Source: Pacificitalea sp040119125
Lineage (GTDB): Bacteria; Pseudomonadota; Alphaproteobacteria; Rhodobacterales; Rhodobacteraceae
DNA: 64,000 nucleotides
Direction: 5' to 3'
Assembly: GCA_040119125.1 (NCBI GenBank)
Contig: JBEDTR010000008.1
Span: 124,001 to 188,000 of the forward strand
Shown: piece after piece, positions 33,627-42,036 of the stretch
Layout: every line of letters begins with the position of its first letter
Position numbering within the stretch: position 1 is the stretch's first letter
Notes under the pieces: model-generated
Databases searched by the model: none
Seen by the model: only the letters and a program-made list of their open reading frames with translations
Told to the model about the DNA's origin: nothing
Made by a program: the position numbers and the translations under genes

Positions 33627-34532
33627 TTATCCCTGACCCAGATGCGCGCCACCTCGGGCGCGGGCCAGCGCGATCTGTTTCTGACGCTCGCGGAACCGGG
33701 ATTTGTCGGCCTCGGTCGTCTCGGCGATGCAATGGTGACAGGACACGCCCTCCTCCCACTCCGCGCGATCACGATCCTCGGGCACGAGCGGGCGACGACA
33801 GGCGTGGCACAGCAGATGCGGCCCGACAGCAAGCCCATGGGTGACGGACACGCGGTCATCGAACACAAAACACGCGCCATCCCAGCGGCTGTCCTGCTCA
33901 GGCACTTCTTCGAGGTATTTCAGGATGCCGCCCTTCAGGTGATAAACATCCTCCACCCCCTGCCCGATCAGATAATTGGTGGATTTCTCACACCGGATAC
34001 CGCCGGTGCAGAACATCGCCACGCGCTTGTTATGGAAACGATGGGCGTTGGCCTCCCACCACGCGGGGAATTCGCCAAAGCTGCGGGTGCCGGGATCTAT
34101 CGCGCCTTTGAAGCTGCCGATGCCGACCTCGTAATCATTGCGCGTGTCGATCACCACGACATCAGGCGCGTCGATCAGGGCGTTCCACTGAGCGGCCTCG
34201 ACATAGTGACCAACGGCGGCGGTCGGGTCGACATCGGGCTGCCCCATGGTGACAATTTCGCGCTTCAGCCGCACTTTCATCCGACCAAAGGGCATGGTGT
34301 CGGCGTGGCTCTCTTTCCAGTCCAGCGTCGCAAAACCCGGCATCGCGCGCAGAAGGGCGATCAGCCGGTCGATACCCTCGCGCGACCCCGCGACAGTGCC
34401 ATTGACCCCTTCGGGTGCAAGCAGCAGAGAGCCACGCAAACCGGCATCGACACAGAGCGCCAGCAGCGGCTCGCGGGTTGCCGCAGGATCAGGCAGGCGG
34501 GCGAAATGATATAGGGCAGCAATGGTGATCAT
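33627..34532 (-). CDS. trhO: tRNA U34 hydroxylase, rhodanese type
   Basis: A 301-residue protein of the YceA/TrhO family: an N-terminal acylphosphatase-like domain (GLRGSLLLAPEGVNGTVAGS), a rhodanese domain with active Cys175 in FCTGGIRCEKS, and a C-terminal Cys-rich part (LLCHACRRPL, SCHHCI). TrhO makes 5-hydroxyuridine at the wobble position of tRNAs in an oxygen-dependent way. ATG 34532 is used since family members begin at MITIAALYHF; the longer frame adds 15 unlikely residues. It diverges from pncA. Confidence 0.93.
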   Translation of the reverse strand: MITIAALYHFARLPDPAATREPLLALCVDAGLRGSLLLAPEGVNGTVAGSREGIDRLIALLRAMPGFATLDWKESHADTMPFGRMKVRLKREIVTMGQPDVDPTAAVGHYVEAAQWNALIDAPDVVVIDTRNDYEVGIGSFKGAIDPGTRSFGEFPAWWEANAHRFHNKRVAMFCTGGIRCEKSTNYLIGQGVEDVYHLKGGILKYLEEVPEQDSRWDGACFVFDDRVSVTHGLAVGPHLLCHACRRPLVPEDRDRAEWEEGVSCHHCIAETTEADKSRFRERQKQIALARARGGAHLGQG

Positions 34533-34628
34533 GTCCGTCAGATAGGCGAGCCGCGCGCCGGATACCAGCCTGCGCATTGACCGCGCTTCGCGCCCTGCCT
34601 ACCCCTGTGAGGGCCAAAGGAGACCGCC

Positions 34629-35231
34629 ATGACCCATGCCCTGATCGTAATTGACGTCCAGAATGACTTCTGCCCCGGTGGTGCGCTGGCCGTGACCGAA
34701 GGCGACACCGTGGTGCCCCGCATCAACGCGATGATGGAGGATGCAGGCGCCGTCGTTCTGACGCAGGACTGGCACCCCGCTGGGCATGGCAGCTTTGCCT
34801 CCAGCCACGCGGGCAAGACGCCGATGGAGACGATCACTTTGCCTTACGGTGAACAGGTTCTATGGCCGGATCACTGTGTGCAGGGCAGCGCGGGCGCCGC
34901 GTTCCACCCCGGCCTGCGCACCGATCCCGCCGATCTGATCCTGCGCAAAGGCACGAACCCTGCGATCGACAGTTATTCAGCCTTCTTTGAGAATGACCGC
35001 ATCACCCCTACCGGGCTGGACGGCTGGCTGTGCACGCGCGGCATCACGGCAGTGACGCTCGCCGGGCTTGCCACCGATTTCTGTGTGCAGTTTTCGGCAC
35101 TGGACGCGGCGAGGCTGGGATTTAGGACCGAGGTGGCGCTGGACGCCTGCCGGGGCATCGACCTTGGCGGCTCGATGGATGCTGCGCTAACCGCGATGCG
35201 CGGGGCGGGCGTCACCCTGACGGAGCGCTGA
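34629..35231 (+). CDS. pncA: Nicotinamidase
   Basis: A 200-residue isochorismatase-fold amidase with the catalytic triad Asp9 (VIDVQNDF), Lys107 (LRKGTNP) and Cys152 (ATDFCVQFSALDA), and metal ligands Asp47, His49 and His53 (TQDWHPAGHGSF). It deaminates nicotinamide to nicotinate. The next gene, pncB, uses that product, so the pair forms a NAD salvage operon with a 76-base gap. AAAGGAG precedes the ATG. Confidence 0.97.
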   Translation: MTHALIVIDVQNDFCPGGALAVTEGDTVVPRINAMMEDAGAVVLTQDWHPAGHGSFASSHAGKTPMETITLPYGEQVLWPDHCVQGSAGAAFHPGLRTDPADLILRKGTNPAIDSYSAFFENDRITPTGLDGWLCTRGITAVTLAGLATDFCVQFSALDAARLGFRTEVALDACRGIDLGGSMDAALTAMRGAGVTLTER

Positions 35232-35307
35232 GAGCGCCCGGCCTTTCCCTTCGCTGCAAACCCGCCTAGCCTGCCGCGCAACTGCGTAAGAAAAGAGGCC
35301 CGGACAT

Positions 35308-36600
35308 ATGGTCGACATCGCGAACCGAGTCTGGAATCGCCAGTGGAAGATCGATCCGATCGTCCGCTCGCTGATCGATACCGATTTCTACAAGCTGCTG
35401 ATGTGTCAGTCGGTCTTCCGCAACCGCCGCGACACACAGGTGACCTTCTCGCTCATCAACCGCAGCAAATCCGTCCGGCTCGCCGAGCTGGTAGATGAGG
35501 GCGAATTGCGCGAGCAGCTGGACCATATTCGGTCGCTGTCGCTGACGCGGGGCGAAAGCACATGGCTGCGGGGCAACACCTTCTACGGCAAACGCCAGAT
35601 GTTCCGCTCCGACTTCATGGAATGGTTCGAGCAGTTGCGCCTGCCCCCCTACCACTTGGAAAAACGTGACGGGCAGTATGAGCTGACCTTCGAGGGCAGT
35701 TGGCCGGAGGTCATGTTGTGGGAAATCCCCGCGCTGGCTGTCCTGATGGAGCTGCGCGGACGGGCCGTTCTGGGGCGGATGGGCAAGTTTGAGCTGCAAG
35801 TGCTCTATGCCCGCGCCATGACCCGCCTGTGGGAGAAAATCGAAACCCTGCGCGGGGTCGAGGGGCTGAAGATTGCAGATTTCGGCACCCGCCGCCGTCA
35901 CAGTCACCTTTGGCAGGACTGGTGCGTTCAGGCGATGATGGAAGGGCTGGGCGATAGCTTCATCGGCACGTCGAATTGCCTGATCGCCATGCGCCGCGAC
36001 ATCGAAGCGATTGGCACCAATGCGCATGAACTGCCGATGGTCTATGCCGCGCTAGCCGAAGATGACGCCGCACTTGCGCGCGCGCCCTATCAGGTGCTGG
36101 CTGACTGGCACGAGGAGCATGACGGCAACCTGCGCATCATGTTGCCAGACACTTATGGCACGCAAGGCTTCCTGGATAATGCGCCGGAATGGCTGGAAGG
36201 CTGGACCGGCATCCGCATCGATAGCGGCGACCCCGCGACAGGCGCCGAAAACGCCATTCGCTGGTGGGAAAGCCGGGGCGAAGATCCGCGCGAAAAGCTG
36301 GTGATCTTCTCCGACGGGCTGAATGAAGAAAAGATCATCGACCTTCACCGGCAGTTTGCAGGGCGGGTGCGGGTCAGTTTCGGCTGGGGCACGCTGCTGA
36401 CCAACGATTTTCGCGGATTGGTGGACGGAGACGGGCTGGCGCCATTTTCGCTGGTTTGCAAAGCGGTGCGCGCCGATGGCCGCCCGACCGTGAAGCTGTC
36501 CGACAATCCTAACAAGGCGATGGGTCCGGCGGACGAAATCGCCCGCTACAAACGCGTGTTTGGCGTGGGCGATCAAACCCGGCAGGATGTCATCGTTTAA
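35308..36600 (+). CDS. pncB: Nicotinate phosphoribosyltransferase
   Basis: A 430-residue enzyme with the PncB blocks SLIDTDFYKLLMCQ near the N-terminus, DFGTRRRHSHLWQD with the regulatory His near 195, GTSNCLIA, RIDSGDPATGAENAI and SFGWGTLLTNDF. It makes nicotinate mononucleotide from nicotinate and PRPP, stimulated by ATP. Length fits the proteobacterial PncB class. It follows pncA in the same direction. Confidence 0.97.
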   Translation: MVDIANRVWNRQWKIDPIVRSLIDTDFYKLLMCQSVFRNRRDTQVTFSLINRSKSVRLAELVDEGELREQLDHIRSLSLTRGESTWLRGNTFYGKRQMFRSDFMEWFEQLRLPPYHLEKRDGQYELTFEGSWPEVMLWEIPALAVLMELRGRAVLGRMGKFELQVLYARAMTRLWEKIETLRGVEGLKIADFGTRRRHSHLWQDWCVQAMMEGLGDSFIGTSNCLIAMRRDIEAIGTNAHELPMVYAALAEDDAALARAPYQVLADWHEEHDGNLRIMLPDTYGTQGFLDNAPEWLEGWTGIRIDSGDPATGAENAIRWWESRGEDPREKLVIFSDGLNEEKIIDLHRQFAGRVRVSFGWGTLLTNDFRGLVDGDGLAPFSLVCKAVRADGRPTVKLSDNPNKAMGPADEIARYKRVFGVGDQTRQDVIV

Positions 36601-36645
36601 GGCCGCGCCCGCGTTCGCCTCAACCAGTTCTAAGCAGATCGAAGC

Positions 36646-37068
36646 TCAGGGGCTTGGATCCACTTTCCCGCGCAGGGATTTCACCTCGCCCCGGACCTTC
36701 TTAGCCTTCAACCGCCGCTTTTTGGAGCCGAGGGTGGGGCGCGTCGCAATGCGGCGCTTGGGCTGGTGCGTGGCTTTCTCAACCAGTTCAGCAAGCCGTT
36801 CGCGCGCCAATTCTCGGTTGCGCGCCTGACTGCGCGTGTCCTGCACGAAAATGACCACCGCCCCGTCCGAGGTCCAGCGTCGCCCGGCCAGCCGCCGCAA
36901 CCGCTGCTTCACCGCGGGCGGCAGAGAGGGGGAGGATTGCGCCTCGAACCGAAGTTCGACGGCGGTTGAAACTTTGTTGACGTTCTGCCCGCCCGGCCCC
37001 GAGGCGCGGGTGAAGATCTCGGTCAGTTCCCAGTCTTGGAGGGCGATTTGATCGGTGATGTGCAGCAT
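36646..37068 (-). CDS. arfB: Ribosome-rescue peptidyl-tRNA hydrolase
   Basis: A 140-residue protein with the catalytic GGQ at residues 26-28 (ASGPGGQNVNKVSTAVELRF) and a very basic C-terminal tail (PKRRIATRPTLGSKKRRLKAKK) that enters the empty mRNA channel. This is ArfB (YaeJ), which frees stalled ribosomes, not a full release factor. The frame is open further upstream, but ATG 37068 gives the family's normal start. A terminator hairpin (37094-37119) and a tiny gene lie directly upstream, so arfB may depend on readthrough or its own promoter. Confidence 0.94.
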   Translation of the reverse strand: MLHITDQIALQDWELTEIFTRASGPGGQNVNKVSTAVELRFEAQSSPSLPPAVKQRLRRLAGRRWTSDGAVVIFVQDTRSQARNRELARERLAELVEKATHQPKRRIATRPTLGSKKRRLKAKKVRGEVKSLRGKVDPSP

Positions 37069-37093
37069 GCGTAGCAATCGGTGACGACATAGA

Positions 37094-37119
37094 AAGAAGG
37101 GCCGCCCGGTGGGCGGCCC
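37094..37119 (-). terminator. Strong intrinsic terminator upstream of arfB
   Basis: On the minus strand GGGCCGCCC (37111-37119) pairs exactly with GGGCGGCCC (37099-37107) across a three-base loop, followed by TTCTTTCT. It lies 46 bases after the stop of the 18-codon gene and 26 bases before arfB, so it ends that small transcript or attenuates arfB. Confidence 0.8.
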
Positions 37120-37165
37120 TTCGCGAGAATGGAAAGGAGACGGGTCTTGATCCGCCCCGGTGGTG

Positions 37166-37222
37166 CTATTTTGCGACCCCCGACTTGGACCCGACGTAAT
37201 TCTCCAACATCTCTTTAGACAC
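37166..37222 (-). CDS. Tiny gene for an 18-residue peptide
   Basis: GTG start at 37222, stop TAG at 37166-37168; predicted peptide MSKEMLENYVGSKSGVAK. The Shine-Dalgarno AAAGGAGGTGG is a near-perfect match to the 16S rRNA 3' end, seven bases before the GTG. A TTGACA hexamer lies about 60 bases upstream, and a strong terminator follows at 37094. The unit thus looks like a complete short mRNA of about 160 bases. No family is recognised. It could instead be a leader peptide for arfB or a small RNA with a coding part. Confidence 0.6.
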   Translation of the reverse strand: MSKEMLENYVGSKSGVAK

Positions 37223-37254
37223 TGGACCACCTCCTTTCCTTGTTGCTGTTAAGT

Positions 37255-37285
37255 AGGAGGTTGGCACGCCTGCGCGATCTGTCAA
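37255..37285 (-). promoter_or_regulatory. Candidate promoter of the tiny gene
   Basis: A perfect TTGACA -35 hexamer lies at 37285-37280 on the minus strand, overlapping the yhhQ stop codon. The -10 region 16-18 bases further on (CAACCT or close by) is weak, as often in this group. Position fits a start site some 30 bases before the strong Shine-Dalgarno. Confidence 0.4.
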
Positions 37286-37929
37286 GCCATTTCAGTGCGA
37301 TTGCCCGGAACCCGGCTGACGATCAGGCGGAATGGCACAAGCGCGATCATGGCCAGCGACAGCTTCAACATCCAGTCAGCCAGCGCGAGCGACACCCATA
37401 GCGGCACGACCGGACCGGTGCCCAGCAGCGGCACACCGTCTTGCGCCCAGCCCGGAACAGCGCCCGGCTCAATCCCGTTGAACGCAGCGGCGAAGGCCAC
37501 TGAGAAGAACACCGCCGTATCAAGCGCCGAGCCGATGATGCTGGAGGCCAGCGGGGCGCGCCACCATTTGCCCCCACGCATGCGGTTGAACACAGCGATA
37601 TCAACAAGTTGCGCCAGAAGAAACGCGGCACCGGAGCCGATAGCCACACGCAACGTGACAGCGGGACCAGTTACGCCCGGCTCGAATTCAACCATGATTT
37701 GAGTGCCGATGAGCGAACACAAAACACCGACGACGAAGCCTGCAAGCACGACCTTCCGCGCCGGGCCGGGGCCGTAAATGCGATTCATGACGTCGGTGAC
37801 GAGGAAGGCGAACGGATAGGTGATCGCGCCCCATGTCAGCCAGTCGCCCAGCAGATGTTGCACGAGAATGTTGGAGGCCACGACGATGGTGGCCATGGCG
37901 AGAACGCCAATGAAATATTTGCGAGTCAT
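37282..37929 (-). CDS. yhhQ: Queuosine precursor transporter
   Basis: A 215-residue membrane protein of the YhhQ (QPTR) family with about six helices: GAITYPFAFLVTDVMNRIYG near the N-terminus is the family signature, and FLLAQLVDIAVFNRMR and IGSALDTAVFFSVAF follow. It imports preQ0 or preQ1 for tRNA wobble-base queuosine synthesis. ATG 37929 is preferred over a GTG 48 bases upstream because it matches the family start. The queuosine enzyme queG lies elsewhere in the window. Confidence 0.9.
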   Translation of the reverse strand: MTRKYFIGVLAMATIVVASNILVQHLLGDWLTWGAITYPFAFLVTDVMNRIYGPGPARKVVLAGFVVGVLCSLIGTQIMVEFEPGVTGPAVTLRVAIGSGAAFLLAQLVDIAVFNRMRGGKWWRAPLASSIIGSALDTAVFFSVAFAAAFNGIEPGAVPGWAQDGVPLLGTGPVVPLWVSLALADWMLKLSLAMIALVPFRLIVSRVPGNRTEMA

Positions 37930-38030
37930 TTTTGGTGCCCGTTTTTTAGACAAGGTAGCGGCGACTTGTTCCCGCACCCTGCGGGACGCGGCTGTTTAGG
38001 CGCGGGCGATCACCTCACGCAAGCGGTTTT

Positions 38031-38939
38031 TCAGTCACGCAGCGTGACTTCGACGATCTCGCTCCGCTGAAACGGGCGGAAATTGTTGTCGGTCATCATC
38101 ACGGCGCGCAATGCGTCGGACCCGTCACGCCAGATCGCCAGCCCTTCGAGATTGCCATGCGTCAGGCGGCTGCTTTTATAGAGGATCTCACCGCCGGTAT
38201 CGGAAAAATTTGCCGCGAACCGTCGGATCCGGCTGGCAAACCCGAACCCGTTGAAGCTGCGCTCCAGCAGGTAGAACCGCCCCTCGGGGCCGAAATCTGC
38301 GCCGACCGGCATCCATAGCCCATCCCGGCGCAGTCGTGCGACTTCCTCCCACTGATCGCCGCCGGAATAGCGCCAGACGGGGAATGGCGCATAAAGGCTG
38401 CCGGAGCGTTCGGGCAGGGTGTAAAGCCGCTCCCGCGCATCAATGGCCAAAGCCTCCAACCCGCTGTTTTGTTGCAGCGCGTCATGTCCGGGCGTGCGCG
38501 GCAACCATGCGGCGGGGCTATCTGTGCCGGTGTAACTCCAGATCCGTGCGTCACCTTCAAACGAAATGTAGATTTGGCCGTCTTGACCCAAGGCGAGCCC
38601 TTCAGCATCCATGCCATCCGGCCCAGTGACGGTGCCGTCGGTATCGCGCAGGCGGTTGAGGGTGAACCCCGCCGTGCCGGTCAATCTGCCGTCGGATGTG
38701 CGGGTCAGGGTCCCCCTGCCGATGGAGCCGTGATCGCTAAGCGTGGTGAAACGGCGGCCATCGGCGGAAACCTCGAGCCCAGACCAGCCGCCGAAATCCT
38801 CACCCTCTCCCGCGAAGGGCACGCTGACCGGAGCCGCGCCCAATTCGGCGCTGCCCAAAGGGCCGCCCGGCATGCAGGCGGCCAGCAGAAATATCGGAAA
38901 CAGCCTCAGGATCAATTGGCCTGAAGCACCGTGCCGCAT
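38031..38939 (-). CDS. Esterase-like/phytase-like lipoprotein
   Basis: A 302-residue protein of the 'esterase-like activity of phytase' family, a beta-propeller fold: DFGGWSGLEVSADGRRFTTLSDHG, GMDAEGLALGQDGQIYISFE, NSGLEALAIDARERLYTLPE and THGNLEGLAIWRDG. A lipoprotein signal (FPIFLLAAC, Cys at residue 22) suggests anchoring in a membrane facing the periplasm. ATG 38939 overlaps the end of mepA by 28 bases; longer frames lie inside mepA. The substrate is unknown. Confidence 0.85.
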   Translation of the reverse strand: MRHGASGQLILRLFPIFLLAACMPGGPLGSAELGAAPVSVPFAGEGEDFGGWSGLEVSADGRRFTTLSDHGSIGRGTLTRTSDGRLTGTAGFTLNRLRDTDGTVTGPDGMDAEGLALGQDGQIYISFEGDARIWSYTGTDSPAAWLPRTPGHDALQQNSGLEALAIDARERLYTLPERSGSLYAPFPVWRYSGGDQWEEVARLRRDGLWMPVGADFGPEGRFYLLERSFNGFGFASRIRRFAANFSDTGGEILYKSSRLTHGNLEGLAIWRDGSDALRAVMMTDNNFRPFQRSEIVEVTLRD

Positions 38940-39805
38940 TGCGCGGGCAGATCGGCCATGACGTAGTCGCGCGCGCCCCGTTTGCGTGGGGCGGGCTTGG
39001 CGGGCGCCCCGGTCGATTTCGGTGGGTTGAGGTAATCCGTTACCCACCAATCCAGCGTCTCGTCGCAGCCATTGCCGCCCTTCGACAGCTCGTTCACCGT
39101 CGGCCGCTGAGTTTGGCACAGGCGGCTGCCGCGCGGGCATTTCAGCCGCACATGGAAATGGGTGTTGTGCCCGTAAAGCGGGCGGATTTTCTGCAACCAT
39201 GACGTGTCCGACCGCCGCGCATATTTACAGAACTCGACCTTCACCGGCGGGGTAACGAAGATCCGGTCCACTGCGGAATCCTGCGCCGCGGCCTTGATGA
39301 TCTCGTAATGCGCGCGGGTAAAGTTTCCGTTGACGCTGCGCTGGTCGGCGGAGCGCACATTCAGCGAGCTGATCCTTTCGCGATCCGCGCGGCTTAGCCG
39401 CAAATTGGTGGCGGGTAGCATCCAGATATCCGCGTCCAGCCCGATCTGGTGGCTGGCATGGCCCGATGTCATGGGCCCGCCGCGCGGCTGCGACATGTCC
39501 CCGACATACAGACCCTTCCAGCCCCATTTCGTCGCTTCGCGGCTAAGACGCTGCACAAAGCCTACCATTTCCGGCTGAGCCCAATTGCGATTTCGGCTGA
39601 GCCGCATCGCCTGCCATGTGGGGCCGGTCTCGGGCAGTTGCACGTTGCCGGCGGCGCAGCCCTTGGCATATTCGCCGATTGGCTCCGCCTGATGAGGAGA
39701 GCCGCTGCGCTGCGCGCCGAATAACTGGTTGGCCTTCGTCTGCGCGAAAGCCGGGCCTGTCATCCCGACGATCAGCGCGACGCAGGCGAGGATTCTGACG
39801 ACCAT
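38912..39805 (-). CDS. mepA: Penicillin-insensitive murein endopeptidase
   Basis: A 297-residue exported metallopeptidase (signal peptide residues 1-21, MVVRILACVALIVGMTGPAF). Zinc-binding segments SGHASHQIGLDADIW (about residues 108-122) and HNTHFHVRLKCP (about 211-222) are those of MepA (LAS family). It cuts D-Ala-mDAP cross-links in peptidoglycan. Its start lies 34 bases inside the MFS gene and its end overlaps the lipoprotein gene, so the three form a tightly packed operon. Confidence 0.95.
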   Translation of the reverse strand: MVVRILACVALIVGMTGPAFAQTKANQLFGAQRSGSPHQAEPIGEYAKGCAAGNVQLPETGPTWQAMRLSRNRNWAQPEMVGFVQRLSREATKWGWKGLYVGDMSQPRGGPMTSGHASHQIGLDADIWMLPATNLRLSRADRERISSLNVRSADQRSVNGNFTRAHYEIIKAAAQDSAVDRIFVTPPVKVEFCKYARRSDTSWLQKIRPLYGHNTHFHVRLKCPRGSRLCQTQRPTVNELSKGGNGCDETLDWWVTDYLNPPKSTGAPAKPAPRKRGARDYVMADLPAQCGTVLQAN

Positions 39806-41136
39806 TTCTCTGCTCCCTCATCATTGCTTTTCACGTAACGTAGCAGGAACAGGCCGATGAGAAAGAGCACGATCAGCGGCGACACGCCGATCTGCTGAGA
39901 ACCGCTCATCCATGTGACAAGGCCGATCAGCAGCGGCGCCACAAACGACGTGGCCTTTCCGGCCAGCGCATAGAGCCCGAAGCTTTGCGTCATGCGGGCG
40001 GGATTTGCCTGCCGCACCATCATCGTGCGACTGGCCGATTGCAGCACACCGCCCGCCGCCCCGATCACCGCGCCCAAAAGGTAAAACAAGATGTCAGGCA
40101 GGTTTGAACCTGCGGGCAATGGCACGCCGAACAGGCTGTCGCGGCTGATAAAGACCAGACAGACCGACACGCCCGTCAAAAGCCAGACACACACAGAGAT
40201 CATTAACTTGGGGCCAAAGCGGGTATCCGCATGTCCGCCGAGCCAAGCGAAAACCGCGCCGGTGATGATGGCGAGGATGCCGAAAGTGCCGCTGTCAACG
40301 ACCGACCAGCCCAGAACTCCCGCAGCATAGACCCCGCCAACGCCGTATATCGCATTCAACGCGTCGCGGTAGAACATCGATGAGGCAAGGTAGGCGGCAA
40401 GGCTCGGACGCTGCGGCAGCTCACGCAGCGCCGCACGCAAATCGCGTAGCGCCATGCGGACACTGCCACGGGGCCGATCGCGGCGGCGCGGCTCTCGCAC
40501 AAAGATGAAAAACGGGACCATGAACACCATGAACCAGATCGCGGTCAGCGGCCCCACGAAACGCGTGCCTTCACGCGTTTCCGGGTCCAATCCTAAAGCG
40601 GGGTCGAGCCCGATGAACGTCTTGCCATCTGGGCCCTGCGCAAAGAGCGCGAGCATCAGCGCCAGCGCGATCAGCCCGCCCAAATAACCGAACGCCCAGC
40701 CATTGCCACTGATCCGGCCAATCTGTTCCCGGGGACCGAGGTCCGGAAGCATGGAGTTGGTGAAGATCGTTGCGAACTCCATTCCCACCAACCCAAGCGC
40801 AAAGAAGAATAGCGTGCGGTAGAGATCGAAATCCTCTGGCTGAGCGAACCAAAGCATCCCCGAGCCCACAACGTAGAGCGCTGAAAACGCCCATATCCAC
40901 GGCATCCGATTGCCAGACGTGTCCGCCATACCGCCAAAAATCGGCGCGAAGATCGCAATCACAATCCCGGCGAGCCCGATCCCCGTGGCCCAAACCGATT
41001 GCGCGGTCGTCCCATCGCCCAGCACCTCTTTGACGTAAGGGCCAAACACGAAGGTCAGCAACAGGGTGTTATAGGGCTGGCTGGCCCAGTCAAAGAAGAA
41101 CCAGCCCCAGATGCGTTGTCGGGCGGTCGGCGTCAT
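39772..41136 (-). CDS. MFS transporter of the UMF1/Atg22-like family
   Basis: A 454-residue membrane protein with about twelve helices. The opening RIWGWFFFDWASQPYNTLLLTFVF and the later SMLPDLGPREQIGRISGNGWAFGYLGG are hallmarks of the Atg22-like (vacuole effluxer) branch of the major facilitator superfamily, common in proteobacteria. The substrate is not known; amino-acid efflux is the role of the fungal relatives. It is the first gene of a three-gene operon with mepA and the phytase-like lipoprotein. Confidence 0.9.
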   Translation of the reverse strand: MTPTARQRIWGWFFFDWASQPYNTLLLTFVFGPYVKEVLGDGTTAQSVWATGIGLAGIVIAIFAPIFGGMADTSGNRMPWIWAFSALYVVGSGMLWFAQPEDFDLYRTLFFFALGLVGMEFATIFTNSMLPDLGPREQIGRISGNGWAFGYLGGLIALALMLALFAQGPDGKTFIGLDPALGLDPETREGTRFVGPLTAIWFMVFMVPFFIFVREPRRRDRPRGSVRMALRDLRAALRELPQRPSLAAYLASSMFYRDALNAIYGVGGVYAAGVLGWSVVDSGTFGILAIITGAVFAWLGGHADTRFGPKLMISVCVWLLTGVSVCLVFISRDSLFGVPLPAGSNLPDILFYLLGAVIGAAGGVLQSASRTMMVRQANPARMTQSFGLYALAGKATSFVAPLLIGLVTWMSGSQQIGVSPLIVLFLIGLFLLRYVKSNDEGAEKWSSESSPASR

Positions 41137-41326
41137 CTAGGCTCTCCTTCTGGTCGTGGCGATTAACCATCGGGCAGGGCTGGGTGGCAACAGTGCAATC
41201 GCAGGTATCGCGCGCCTCGTGCCCTTGGCGCATCGCGGTCAGTGCGCGACACGGGCGCCGCTTTGCCCAGCACTCCACGACGCGAGCAAGCGCTGGATTC
41301 GGGCAACGTCCCTCGTCTAGGCTGAT
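41137..41326. other. Divergent intergenic region
   Basis: A 190-base gap between the MFS gene and the broken exported gene. No coding frame, repeat or convincing promoter hexamer was recognised. Confidence 0.4.
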
Positions 41327-42036
41327 GTGAAAACACCAACGAAGGCCCGGATCATCCGCTATTTAACGTCCCTCCGTCGCGTCGCGATCGCTGCTGTGCT
41401 GGCGGCGACCCTGCCAGCGGCCAGCCAATCGACGGCTGCCGAAATTGGCGCGACGCTGGATCATGCCGTTATCTCCGCCCGGGTCGCCGGACGTGCCGTG
41501 CGCATCGATCCTCCACCCTCGGACAAGGCCGGAAATCCAGCACACGCAGCACCGTTTCAGGTTGTGGTGCCGACGGATCGCGATGCCACATGGGGCGCGC
41601 GACTTGCAAAAAGCCCTAAAAATGCGCTGGTGCGTGTCATTTTTACGATGCCAAACGGTGCGTTTGTCGAGAATATCGGCTTTTTTCAGCCACCCTGCCC
41701 TTTTCGGGAACCGAAGCGCGACTGGAGCGTTTTGTCTCCCTCTTGAATTTCAACGTCGTGCCTATACTGTTGAAGCAGTTTCCTGACGGGCAGAAATCCG
41801 GGATCCGAAAAACCCGGGTCGGACCTTACGAGGCGGTGGAAATTTTCGGGGCCTACACGCATCCCGAACATGGGCCGATGCAATGGCGCTTGGTGGGCAT
41901 TCCCCATCCCGAACGTCGTGACAGCATCTATACGCTCAGCCAAATCGCTCTCCGTTCGATGCCTTTGCCATCTGTTGACCACTTTGGGCATAGTCTGTCG
42001 GGGATGACCTTGGAGAGCATGAGATACATAAAGTGA
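41327..42036 (+). pseudogene. Exported protein gene broken by one frameshift
   Basis: The first frame (GTG 41327, signal peptide ending near SQSTAAEIG) runs in step with the next gene's product up to AFVENIGFF, then meets TTTTTT (41681-41686) and reads to an early stop. The homologous remainder, SATLPFSGTEARLERFVSLL onward, continues in another frame to the stop at 42034-42036. Adding one T to the T6 run joins both halves into a protein of about 236 residues matching its neighbour. This is either a one-base deletion, a sequence error, or slippage on the T-run. Function unknown. Confidence 0.8.

Noticed and set aside
37929..37980. Possible preQ1 riboswitch before yhhQ (GCGG/CCGC stem followed by CTAAAAAAC)
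   Set aside because: The A-rich tail is suggestive, but the loop and pseudoknot pairing do not fit the preQ1-I pattern well enough to call.
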